Assembly: GCA_002162955.1 (NCBI GenBank)
Contig: MABD01000019.1
Location: forward strand, 25,353 to 89,352
DNA from: Gammaproteobacteria bacterium 45_16_T64
GTDB taxonomy: Bacteria; Pseudomonadota; Gammaproteobacteria; Pseudomonadales; Ketobacteraceae
Reading direction: 5' to 3'
DNA: 64,000 nucleotides
Under the pieces are notes generated by a model. It made no database searches and had not been told where the DNA came from. It saw only the letters and a list, made by a program, of their open reading frames with translations. How positions within the stretch are numbered: the first letter of the stretch is position 1; the number at the start of each line of letters is the position of its first letter. Shown here piece after piece: positions 21,829 to 30,122 of the stretch. Both the position numbers and the translations under genes were made by a program.

Positions 21829-21849
21829 CTTACGAATCCGAGTAAGTAC

Positions 21850-22800
21850 TTAGGGTTGCGGTAGATAACCGCCCTTAATCCCTTTGGTCACGATACTTAC
21901 CGCATTATGGGCATGCAGACTCTCCAAATGGTTGATTCGAATCCAGAAATCAGGATACGGCTCATCATTCAGTGCCTTTTGGATTTTACGCGCTGCATCT
22001 TCACAGAACATCAGGTTCTGACCGTTTAAACGAGCAAACTCCTGCTCATCTTCACGCTTTACCGCTGTCTGCACAGGCGTCTTCAACGTGCCTTCAACAG
22101 TATTAATAATTTCTTCAAGGGCAAAGCTATTCACAGAGCTGTTTAGCTTAACACGCACCTCCGCCACACTGCGCTGACTGTGAGGCGTCGCCACGATACC
22201 TTGTTCCGTACCCAGCCAACCATAAACATCTTCTGCGGCTACTTGACCGTCTCCGAAGTCCGACTTGAATTGCTGCTGGATCAGCTGACGAGCCAAGGCT
22301 GCCGAGCACGGACAAGTTGACGAATAAGGAATTTCACAGCGTAACTCCAACTCTATCTCGTCACCGCGCTGAGTCGCAATTATACGGGAAGGGTATGCCT
22401 TCCAACCGCTAAACTCACTCTTTAACGCCGGCCTGCGAGCAAGGAATTCAAATCGAAAATCCAAGAATGCCTGATCGCTTAAGCCCTTGTGTGACTCAAG
22501 AAAACGCCCCAATACTTCTTTAAGAGAAGCCACTGTAAGTGGTTGGTGGCATAGCTCGTCCAATAGCAAGTACAGACGAGACATATGTATGCCTTTGGCA
22601 TCGGGATTAATCAAATTCACATAGGCTTGAGCTTTTGCCACTGCATGTGCGATACCACCATTTCGGGTGGCAATCTGCAAAGGCACTTCGATTTCGCTCA
22701 TACCAACCCAATCCAGCACACCAGCTGCTTTGGGTTGTGAAACACTCGCAATATCGGGCATCGACTTACTGCCCATCGAAGATAGATCCATAAATTTCAT
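21850..22800 (-). CDS. folE2: GTP cyclohydrolase FolE2 (type IB)
   Basis: FolE2 opens GTP to dihydroneopterin triphosphate, the first step of folate and 7-deazaguanine synthesis, and can use metals other than zinc. The sequence shows the family pattern: a start around VSQPKAAGVLDWVGMSEIEVPL, the STCPCSAALARQ cysteine segment and the QRSVAEVRVKL region. The ATG at 22800 is preferred because AGGGG lies seven bases before it; an ATG at 22815 is also open. FolE2 is often Zur-controlled in bacteria that also have FolE1. The upstream region has a tandem repeat and an imperfect dyad (separate entries), neither of which matches a Zur box convincingly. Confidence 0.94.
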   Translation of the reverse strand: MKFMDLSSMGSKSMPDIASVSQPKAAGVLDWVGMSEIEVPLQIATRNGGIAHAVAKAQAYVNLINPDAKGIHMSRLYLLLDELCHQPLTVASLKEVLGRFLESHKGLSDQAFLDFRFEFLARRPALKSEFSGWKAYPSRIIATQRGDEIELELRCEIPYSSTCPCSAALARQLIQQQFKSDFGDGQVAAEDVYGWLGTEQGIVATPHSQRSVAEVRVKLNSSVNSFALEEIINTVEGTLKTPVQTAVKREDEQEFARLNGQNLMFCEDAARKIQKALNDEPYPDFWIRINHLESLHAHNAVSIVTKGIKGGYLPQP

Positions 22801-22852
22801 ACACTTACCCCTCATCGGGATATTAAATCAAACGTTTTCGTTGGTACGTAAC

Positions 22853-22889
22853 ACGTAAAAATATCGGTGAAACGTAAAAATGACGGTGG
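22853..22889. repeat. 19-base tandem repeat upstream of folE2
   Basis: Two copies of ACGTAAAAAT-N3-GGTG start at 22853 and 22872, exactly 19 bases apart. They lie about 55-90 bases before the folE2 start and could be a tandem protein-binding site. Confidence 0.55.
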
Positions 22890-22906
22890 ATTGTATAACA
22901 AATCAC
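22886..22906. promoter_or_regulatory. imperfect dyad upstream of folE2
   Basis: GTG-N2-TTGT-ATA-ACAA-N2-CAC is a symmetrical 21-base element. The half-site spacing differs from the usual Zur site, so the binding protein is unknown. Confidence 0.35.
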
Positions 22907-23045
22907 AAAATTACTGAAATTTTCAGTGCAAATTGCTCTCGCGCGCCCCCTGTTAATTGTCTCAAAATATAAACTTTTGCCTCTCGGCACAAGGGCCAAA
23001 AGTGACAAACAGTATCCCAAAACTACTCTCACGCTGGTAACGTCG

Positions 23046-25241
23046 TTAAAATTCGGCCTTAATCCCTAACGTCAACGAACGCTCAATCTCCGTCTCAGCT
23101 TCCGGCTGATCTCCCGGAACCCTCCCCTCATAATGCCCTGGGTCGAAAATATTTTTACCAATCAGATACACCTGCATGTCGGGTGACATTGCATAACTGA
23201 GCTTGCTATCCACGGTGGTATACTCCTCAACTGGTGCAACGTCATAGAAATACGGTGCAGTTGTCACATGACGGATAAAAGTGCTCCACTGCCATTGCGG
23301 GGTAACTCTCCAATGATTCTGCAAGGCAATCTGTTGAGGGTCATCAACATCTTCCTGGAATTCAAAAAACAACAATTCACCATTCTTCGGGACGACATTT
23401 AAATCAAAATACGAATAGGAAAAACGCCAATCAACATCCTGAGACCAGCGCCAACTTAGGACAAGGTCAGCGCCACTACTGTAGGCATCTGAATATTCTT
23501 CGTAATGTAGAATCCGCTCGATATAATCATCCTCTAATCCTGCACCACCTTCATAAAGCCGGTATGCCGCAGTAGAGGTCGCAACAATATTCTTATAACG
23601 GTGATAATATGCAGACAAATCGACAGCCCATCCGCCTCCTAAACGGGAGCGTACCCCCCATTCCCAAGCGGTAAGTTCAGTCTGAAAATGATTATCGGTC
23701 TCACCTTCTACAACAGAAATAACTGGCACCGTATCGGTCAAATGAGCCCACACGTAAGCCTCAATCTCAGGAGTTATCCCTACCCGCTGATCATCCCGCA
23801 AATATAAAGCCACATCATATAGGGTTTCACCACAAGTGCAGCCTAAACGCCAACTAATCCCCCTAGAATCCCTTGTCTGTGCTTGCATCGCTCGGGAATA
23901 GGCAAGCCATACAGTCATATCATCACCAGACCAGGCCAACCTAGCAGTAGGTTGAATAAAAGCCGGCTGATACCGATGCCATTCGTACTTTGCCCCCAAC
24001 GTTAGCATCCACCTTTCTGCAAAAGCCCATTGATCCTGAGCAAACCCGCTGAGCAGATAGTCATATTCGCTCTCTGGTGTCGCATACGCGGTATCGGACC
24101 CAGAATAATTATCAAGGTAACCGCGATAATTAGCCCCCAAGGTTAGATGGTGGTCATTAACCACAAACCGATATTGCCCACTTACATCAAGCTCGCTTTG
24201 ACGCTCCCGCAAGAAGCGTTCAACATCACGGTCGTAATACTCCGCAAATACCTGAACACCCCATTGAGACGCATCGCCAAGATCCTGTTCAATGCGCGAG
24301 TTAATGACATAACCGTCCACCTCCATCGTTGTATCCTGAGGGCGATAACTAAGTCCTTCAAAGATGTTTTCCTGCCGATAGGTGTCGGTACGATAATAAT
24401 CAAGATCAACCATCCACTCTAATTGACCAGCCAACACGTGGTCATATCGAAACCCCACACGACGGGTCCGGCCACTATCATCATATTCATCCGACTGACT
24501 AGACTCAGAATATACATGCTCGTCTGCAAACAACCGCCAAGTCGCCCCCTTATCCGTTGATTTAACGCCACTACCGGTAACTAAAGTACCCTGTTGCTCA
24601 CGATGGCTACCCTGCAATACCAATTCAGCTCCCTGCTGTATTGCACTCGACTTGGTAATAATATTAATCACGCCATTTAACGCATTAGAGCCCCAAACAG
24701 CACCTCCCGGTCCACGCACCACTTCGATTCTATCAATAATCGATAGCGGAATATCCCGCTGCTCCCAGTACACACCGGCATAAAGAGGGTTATAAATGGA
24801 ACGCCCATCGATCATCACAAGTAGGTGCCGAGGGAAAGAGCCATTAAACCCCCGAATGGACACATTAAACTGAGTATTATTGATTCGCTGAACATTGAGG
24901 CCAGGGATTAAGCGCAGCACTTCGACCAGCGTTGTTACCGGCGCACGCTGAATGTCTTGTGCGGTAAGTACATAGACCGCTGCAGCCGCTTCAGAAACGG
25001 ACTCTTGGTGTTTCGACAACGAAGAAATAGACAAAGCCATTAGATCTTCTAATTCCATGCCTTCGTATGCTTCTTGTTGCTTAAATTGGTCGGGCTCTAA
25101 CGCACCAGCAGTACCCAACGAACACACGCAAAACCAACAAAAGATCACCGCCAGAACAACTCGCCTAGCCAACCTCCACCTTTCAAACATCCCCATACCC
25201 CGATCCAGCCGCAACACGACTGCACTTCCAAACCTGCTCAT
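23046..25241 (-). CDS. TonB-dependent outer-membrane receptor
   Basis: The product is a TonB-dependent receptor of about 730 residues. After a signal peptide (hydrophobic run VVLAVIFCWFCVCSLG, then ALEPDQF), a short EDLMALSISSLSKHQESV TonB-box-like region leads to the plug with VLTAQDIQRAPVTTLVEVLRLIPGL, IRGFNGSF, VMIDGRSIYNPLYAGVYW and IEVVRGPGGAVWGSNALNGVINI. A 22-strand barrel follows with many aromatic-rich strands, ending LTLGIKAEF with terminal Phe. The ligand cannot be told: it does not look like a ZnuD or a typical siderophore receptor. The start is uncertain (ATG 25268 or 25241; GAGAG favours the latter). It lies 230 bases upstream of folE2 on the same strand but apparently in its own unit. 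Confidence 0.9.
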   Translation of the reverse strand: MSRFGSAVVLRLDRGMGMFERWRLARRVVLAVIFCWFCVCSLGTAGALEPDQFKQQEAYEGMELEDLMALSISSLSKHQESVSEAAAAVYVLTAQDIQRAPVTTLVEVLRLIPGLNVQRINNTQFNVSIRGFNGSFPRHLLVMIDGRSIYNPLYAGVYWEQRDIPLSIIDRIEVVRGPGGAVWGSNALNGVINIITKSSAIQQGAELVLQGSHREQQGTLVTGSGVKSTDKGATWRLFADEHVYSESSQSDEYDDSGRTRRVGFRYDHVLAGQLEWMVDLDYYRTDTYRQENIFEGLSYRPQDTTMEVDGYVINSRIEQDLGDASQWGVQVFAEYYDRDVERFLRERQSELDVSGQYRFVVNDHHLTLGANYRGYLDNYSGSDTAYATPESEYDYLLSGFAQDQWAFAERWMLTLGAKYEWHRYQPAFIQPTARLAWSGDDMTVWLAYSRAMQAQTRDSRGISWRLGCTCGETLYDVALYLRDDQRVGITPEIEAYVWAHLTDTVPVISVVEGETDNHFQTELTAWEWGVRSRLGGGWAVDLSAYYHRYKNIVATSTAAYRLYEGGAGLEDDYIERILHYEEYSDAYSSGADLVLSWRWSQDVDWRFSYSYFDLNVVPKNGELLFFEFQEDVDDPQQIALQNHWRVTPQWQWSTFIRHVTTAPYFYDVAPVEEYTTVDSKLSYAMSPDMQVYLIGKNIFDPGHYEGRVPGDQPEAETEIERSLTLGIKAEF

Positions 25242-25420
25242 TTTTACACTCTCTGATTCAGCCTCCATTCTGCTCAGTGAATATTTTATTGACTGTATGG
25301 TACCCGATTCACAAACTACAAATCCACGCAGCAGAAAAAAACTCTCTATTTAACTTAGGGTGCAGGATGACATCCGAGGCACTACACGGTAGGATTTTGA
25401 AAAATCAAAAGGAAGATACC

Positions 25421-26203
25421 GTGCAAACTGACGAAAATCCCTATAAAACCCCCGAATCTTATGACGCCCTACAAACCCCTAGCAGCTCAACGCTATACCC
25501 CCCAAGAACTGTAGGAGCAGGACGCGGCATCTCGTGGTTGGGAGAAGGCTACACTTTATATCGAAAGTCACCGTTAGCCTGGCTGGGGCTCACCATCATA
25601 TGGTTAGTCCTGATGGGGATGTCCTGGATGATCCCTTTAGCCAATAACTTAGTACAACCCTTGTTACTTGCGGGTATTGCCACGGCGTGTCTACGCTTAG
25701 ACACCGCCCATCATTTCAGCATGGAAGATCTATTCGTCGGATTTAAACAACAAACAGGCTCTCTTGTATTAGTTGGTGCTATTAGTGTCAGTGCTTCGCT
25801 GGTCATTATTATTGCAGCATTCCTAATGGGGTTAAGCTCTGTATTATCGATGGCCGAGATGTCCAAAGAAGCCATTGCCGGTGGTGCCGCTGAAGGCGCA
25901 ATTTTAACCCTGCTGACCCTGCTATTGGTAGCCGTCACCATCATGACACCACTCGCCATGGCGATGTGGTTTTCGCCACTGCTCATTATTTTTCACAAAG
26001 TGCCTGCATTAGAAGCCATGAAGCTAAGCTTTAATGCCTGCCTGTACAATATGATTCCTTTTCTTTTCTATGCCCTTGCTGCGATTCCACTGCTGATTCT
26101 GGCCGCTATTCCTGCATTTCTGGGGTACCTCATCCTAATCCCCGTGCTTTTTGCATCAATATATACAAGCTACAAGGACATATTTCTCAGAGAAGGGAGT
26201 TAA
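25421..26203 (+). CDS. BPSS1780-family inner-membrane protein
   Basis: The product of about 260 residues has an N-terminal NPYKTPES segment, a short cytoplasmic linker and a membrane domain with GISWLGEGYTLYRKSPLAWLGLTIIW and several further hydrophobic helices up to the end. This matches the BPSS1780 (DUF/membrane) family, whose function is unknown. The frame opens at 25277, but AAGGAAG six bases before GTG 25421 and the family-typical NPY start favour that GTG. It lies divergent from the TonB receptor and is followed by a hairpin at 26213. Confidence 0.75.
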   Translation: MQTDENPYKTPESYDALQTPSSSTLYPPRTVGAGRGISWLGEGYTLYRKSPLAWLGLTIIWLVLMGMSWMIPLANNLVQPLLLAGIATACLRLDTAHHFSMEDLFVGFKQQTGSLVLVGAISVSASLVIIIAAFLMGLSSVLSMAEMSKEAIAGGAAEGAILTLLTLLLVAVTIMTPLAMAMWFSPLLIIFHKVPALEAMKLSFNACLYNMIPFLFYALAAIPLLILAAIPAFLGYLILIPVLFASIYTSYKDIFLREGS

Positions 26204-26212
26204 ACAAACATA

Positions 26213-26242
26213 TTTAGGCTATCGAACCGTCGAAAGCCTAAA
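26213..26242. terminator. hairpin downstream of the BPSS1780-family gene
   Basis: TTTAGGCT-a-TCGA and TCGA-a-AGCCTAAA pair around a four-base loop. The hairpin starts ten bases after the stop codon, but no T run follows on the plus strand, so intrinsic termination is uncertain. Confidence 0.4.
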
Positions 26243-26364
26243 AACCCTACATTTTCTTTGCGTCAATCCTGTCTTTTACAAAAGTCCTACAAATATTCAC
26301 CGATATTTCACTCGAACACAGTACAATTGCGTTCAGTTGCCTGACTAATATTTGACCACAAAAC

Positions 26365-27057
26365 ATGACTCCATTTTCACAACAGACCAAACGTACCAGA
26401 ACGTTAACCCTGCTCACGCTATTGCTGCTTGCCATCTCGCCAATCAAGCAGGCCTTTGCTGGTGAGCACGATCATCTATTCAAAGCTGCCGCCCTCAACC
26501 ATGGCGTTAGCGAAACGGTCTTACGTAGTATTTGTGAAATCGAATCGCAGCATAACCCCTGGGCATTTAACGTGAATGGCGAAGGGTTCCAACCAGAAAA
26601 CTTACGCCAAGCCGTCACACAAATAGAAAACATTCAATCGCGCCCCTGGCTCTTAAAAGTCTATTTTGGTAAAGGGCCCGCTACCCGGATATTTTATAAA
26701 AGCAAAAGACATGCAACCCAAGCATTAAACGATATCAAACAAGATGCCAAACAATGGGGGTTCACTGCGCCCCAAAATACGAGTATACGAAAACTCGATA
26801 CTCGTAGTACTGATATCGGCTACATGCAAATAAACTGGCTTTTTCATGGCAGGCATTTTGACAGCCTTACTCACCTCTATGAGCCAGCCACCAATATTGA
26901 CTATGCTGCACGGTACTTAAAAAAGCTCATCCGACGCCATGGTAGCATGGCTAAAGCAGTGGCCTTCTACCACAGTAGCACCCAACGTTATCAGGCCATC
27001 TACCTGAATAACTTTTGGCCCGTGTATCAAAAACACATCCTTCTGGCGAGACGTTAA
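26365..27057 (+). CDS. secreted lytic transglycosylase-like protein
   Basis: The 230-residue protein has a signal peptide (LLTLLLLAISPIKQAFAG) and an SLT-type fold. The family signature is split: ICEIESQHNPWAFN holds the catalytic-Glu region, an insert of ~70 residues follows, then GYMQINWLFHGRHF and a final AVAFYHSS. A Glu after the isoleucine in the first segment would be the acid. The insert is longer than in Slt70 or MltE. It probably acts on periplasmic peptidoglycan, perhaps for assembly of an envelope machine; no secretion or conjugation genes adjoin it. Catalytic activity is inferred. Confidence 0.8.
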   Translation: MTPFSQQTKRTRTLTLLTLLLLAISPIKQAFAGEHDHLFKAAALNHGVSETVLRSICEIESQHNPWAFNVNGEGFQPENLRQAVTQIENIQSRPWLLKVYFGKGPATRIFYKSKRHATQALNDIKQDAKQWGFTAPQNTSIRKLDTRSTDIGYMQINWLFHGRHFDSLTHLYEPATNIDYAARYLKKLIRRHGSMAKAVAFYHSSTQRYQAIYLNNFWPVYQKHILLARR

Positions 27058-27132
27058 CTTGCGCTGTCACTTGCCTTGCGTTTGATTTCCTGTTGTAGTT
27101 TTATGACTTAAAGCAACCTTCGTATAGCGCCT

Positions 27133-28137
27133 ATGCCTCCAGTACTCGCCGTGTCCATCGAATACTCCCGCGTACTTGCCAATGTTATCGGCATCACGGA
27201 CAGTGAGTTACCGGCATTATTGGCCGGCACTTCTATTTCTCCTGCTAAATTCAAAGTACACGAAGGGTATATTGATTGGCACGATCAACACCGCATAATA
27301 AAGAACGCGCTGTCTATCTTTAACCAAGAAGGTCTTGGGGTTGTTGCAGGCCAATTCTATCCACTGGCCAGCCATGGTGCGATGGGCAGTGCCGCTATGT
27401 CAGCGCCGAATCTTAAAGAAGCACTCGCGATGTTTATGCGATACTCACGTGTTCGCGCCCAATTCACACAGCTATCGAGTACCCAAAAGGACGGTAATTT
27501 CATCCTCACCCATGAGTTACTGGTAGAACATGATAGTGTCGGCCAGTTCCTCATAGAGGCATTACTTATATCCGCAAAATTATCCATAGATTTTCTTGTG
27601 GGCCGCCCCATCAACAACGCAAAAGTACTGGTGAATTTTCCGAAGCCGTCCTATAACGAGCTAATGGAAGACATTCTGAAGTGCCCGGTCTATTACGAGC
27701 AGCCAGAAATAGAATTCATTCTACCCATTGAATACTTAAGCTTACCTGTCGCAACTCGTAATAAAACCAACAAGGAGTTAGCAGAACAACAATGCCAAAC
27801 ACTGGAACAACAATTTGAACCGACCACAACAGTTTCGGAACATGTCATTGAACTTCTTCGTCAACTACCCGGCCGCCAGCTGACCCAAGCCCAGATGGCT
27901 CAATTACTTAATATGTCCTCTCGAACACTACTGCGCCGGCTCAAAGAAGAAGGTGTGGGATACCAAGCCTTACATGATGCTGAACAAAAAAAACTCGCAT
28001 TACATTACCTCAACCAACCGAACATCACTTTGGAATTAATCTCAGAATCAATGGGTTATCACGACCCATCAAGCTTTCGTCGTGCCTTTAAACGCTGGTT
28101 TGGCACCCCTCCATCAGAATATAAACGCACTCAGTAA
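27133..28137 (+). CDS. AraC-family transcriptional regulator
   Basis: The 334-residue protein has an N-terminal ligand-binding domain of the arabinose-binding-like type (about residues 1-200) and a C-terminal HTH-18 domain with SSRTLLRRLKEEG and the second helix motif PSSFRRAFKRWFG-TPPSEYK. No Shine-Dalgarno is obvious before the ATG at 27133. The next gene on the same strand is a desaturase 140 bases downstream, which is a likely target by proximity. Its ligand is not known. Confidence 0.88.
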   Translation: MPPVLAVSIEYSRVLANVIGITDSELPALLAGTSISPAKFKVHEGYIDWHDQHRIIKNALSIFNQEGLGVVAGQFYPLASHGAMGSAAMSAPNLKEALAMFMRYSRVRAQFTQLSSTQKDGNFILTHELLVEHDSVGQFLIEALLISAKLSIDFLVGRPINNAKVLVNFPKPSYNELMEDILKCPVYYEQPEIEFILPIEYLSLPVATRNKTNKELAEQQCQTLEQQFEPTTTVSEHVIELLRQLPGRQLTQAQMAQLLNMSSRTLLRRLKEEGVGYQALHDAEQKKLALHYLNQPNITLELISESMGYHDPSSFRRAFKRWFGTPPSEYKRTQ

Positions 28138-28277
28138 CAACCTATTCTTTGCAGTACATTCACTCTGGCGAAAAATGTCCCCCTCCGGTCACAATATCAC
28201 CTCACATCATTAAGCAAGTTCTGCCATTCTAAATGCTCCTTCCGTCTTCTTGCGGGTTTTTAATCAAGGAAAAAATA

Positions 28278-29153
28278 ATGTCAGAGAACGCAAAGCACTT
28301 ATTAATAAATGACGCGAGCCAGTTTAAGGCCCTCAAAAAGAAACCGCTTATCGCTTGGCCAACCGTATTGCTACAGTTTTCCGCACAAGCAACAATAATT
28401 GGCACCTGGATTTTATGTCTATCAGGGGACCTATCAATATGGCTAGGGTGCCTTGTTAATGTGCTCGCGTATTATGTGCTTTTCACTCCAGCTCACGAAG
28501 CCATGCATAATTCAATATCATCTAAGAATTGGGTTAACAGCGCCAGTTTATTTATACTCATGCAAACCGTTGTTCCTGGAAGTACCGGAAAATTTTTAGG
28601 TCTAATGCATATGCAACACCACCGGTTTACCAACGACACACTAGACCCTGACCACCAACTCGTTGCCAACCCTGCTAACATTTTCTTTCTGTGGTTTTTT
28701 TGGGACTTTCGCTATATATCTGTATACTTGAAAAACCACAAAAGTTACACAAACTACAGTCTCGTACGGTTATTTCTAGAGGTTGTTTGTGGTTTCTCAC
28801 TCATGGGGATTGTCGCCTATTTTCTGCCGATAGAAGTATTGCTGCTGTGGTTTATTCCTTCCCGTATAATGATCTGGTTAATTTGCCTAGTATTCATGTA
28901 CCTCCCACACATGCCCCACACAACAACCCATAAAGAAAACCCTTATCAAGCGACACTCATCAGAAAAGGTTGGGAGTGGTTATTAACGCCACTTATGATG
29001 TATCAAAATTTTCACCTGGTTCATCACTTGTACCCTACAATTCCGTTTTATCGATACAAAAAAGCCTGGCAAGCACGACAACAATTTCATGAAGAGCAAA
29101 ACCCGTCGACTGTCTCTGCTTTTCAGCTAATACCAACACGGAGCGGCCACTAG
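28278..29153 (+). CDS. membrane fatty acid desaturase-family protein
   Basis: The product of about 291 residues has several transmembrane helices and three histidine clusters: HEAMHNS, HMQHHRFTND and HLVHHLYP, the di-iron ligand set of the membrane desaturase/hydroxylase superfamily. The ATG at 28278 is preceded by AAGGA at 28266-28270; an upstream in-frame start at 28233 adds 15 residues without family similarity. Substrate could be acyl lipids or a carotenoid, which cannot be decided. The AraC-type regulator upstream may control it. Confidence 0.85.
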   Translation: MSENAKHLLINDASQFKALKKKPLIAWPTVLLQFSAQATIIGTWILCLSGDLSIWLGCLVNVLAYYVLFTPAHEAMHNSISSKNWVNSASLFILMQTVVPGSTGKFLGLMHMQHHRFTNDTLDPDHQLVANPANIFFLWFFWDFRYISVYLKNHKSYTNYSLVRLFLEVVCGFSLMGIVAYFLPIEVLLLWFIPSRIMIWLICLVFMYLPHMPHTTTHKENPYQATLIRKGWEWLLTPLMMYQNFHLVHHLYPTIPFYRYKKAWQARQQFHEEQNPSTVSAFQLIPTRSGH

Positions 29154-29231
29154 AAAAAATCGAAAAAAATACTGCGCCATTAGCCCAAGTCTAACGGCTC
29201 GGCATTTGCTTGGAAAATAAAAGTCATATGG

Positions 29232-30122
29232 CTAGGAATCCACTTCCACGCGATTCCTTCCTGATTTCTTCGCTCGGTATACCGCAGCATCAGCTCGGCT
29301 TAATAACTCCGTAAAGGATTCACCCGACAATTGAAGCTGAGCGACACCAATACTCACCGTCACGTCTATTTCTGATGGCCGCAACGCAGCAATAGCATCC
29401 ACCAATCGTTGAGCTTTATTCGCCGCTGACATCAAATCACAATGATCGAAAAATATGACAAATTCTTCGCCACCAAAACGCGACACAATATCTTCAACGC
29501 GGGAATCCTGACCTAATACAGTGGCAATAGCACTGAGGACATTATCGCCTTTTACGTGACCGTGCTGATCATTTATACGTTTAAAATGATCCACATCGAG
29601 CATCAACAAACTAATGGCATACTTATGCCGTAATGCCCTTGCCACTTTGCTGTGAGCAGCATCAAGAAGGTAATGTCGATTGTATAAACCCGTCAATTGA
29701 TCACGCAAAGCAAGATCCTTTAACTGGTCACTTTGTTGTTTTAATGTTAGGTGTGTTTTGACGCGGGCAGCAACAATAGCAGGACGAATAGGCTTCGTAA
29801 TATAATCAACAGCCCCCAATGCGAGCCCTTTCTCTTCATCATCATCATCATCCATTGCAGTCACAAAAATAACAGGAATATCCTGCGTTAGTATATCCGC
29901 TTTTAGTTTACGACAGACCTCATAACCATCCATTCCTGGCATAACGATATCCAACAATATTAAATCAATACCTACATGCGTTTTCGCCAATTCAAGGCAT
30001 CGCTCTCCATCGGTCGCCACTTTAAGATGGCCAATATCTTTTAAACACGCTGCAAGGACTTGAATATTTGCAGGTGCATCATCAACAATTAATACGACAG
30101 GATCATCCCGCATTTGACACAT
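29232..30122 (-). CDS. response regulator diguanylate cyclase
   Basis: The protein of about 296 residues combines an N-terminal receiver (VVLIVDDAPANIQVL, phosphoacceptor Asp in LILLDIVMPGMDG, TAMDDDD, Lys in TKPI) with a GGDEF domain. The catalytic motif is GGEEF and the RVED before it, five residues upstream, fits the inhibitory I-site RxxD. It should synthesise cyclic di-GMP on phosphorylation. It is the last gene of a three-gene operon, overlapping the end of the large histidine kinase by about 11-20 bases. The start is ambiguous between ATGs at 30137, 30122 and 30113; AAGG before 30122 favours that. Confidence 0.93.
   Translation of the reverse strand: MCQMRDDPVVLIVDDAPANIQVLAACLKDIGHLKVATDGERCLELAKTHVGIDLILLDIVMPGMDGYEVCRKLKADILTQDIPVIFVTAMDDDDDEEKGLALGAVDYITKPIRPAIVAARVKTHLTLKQQSDQLKDLALRDQLTGLYNRHYLLDAAHSKVARALRHKYAISLLMLDVDHFKRINDQHGHVKGDNVLSAIATVLGQDSRVEDIVSRFGGEEFVIFFDHCDLMSAANKAQRLVDAIAALRPSEIDVTVSIGVAQLQLSGESFTELLSRADAAVYRAKKSGRNRVEVDS

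Noticed and set aside
22886..22906. Zur box before folE2
   Set aside because: The dyad is one base shorter at the centre than the usual Zur site and lacks the full consensus; kept only as an unnamed dyad.
29154..29231. Small CCATTAG/CTAACGG stem between desaturase and diguanylate cyclase genes
   Set aside because: Seven-base stem with a mismatch and no T run; too weak to call.
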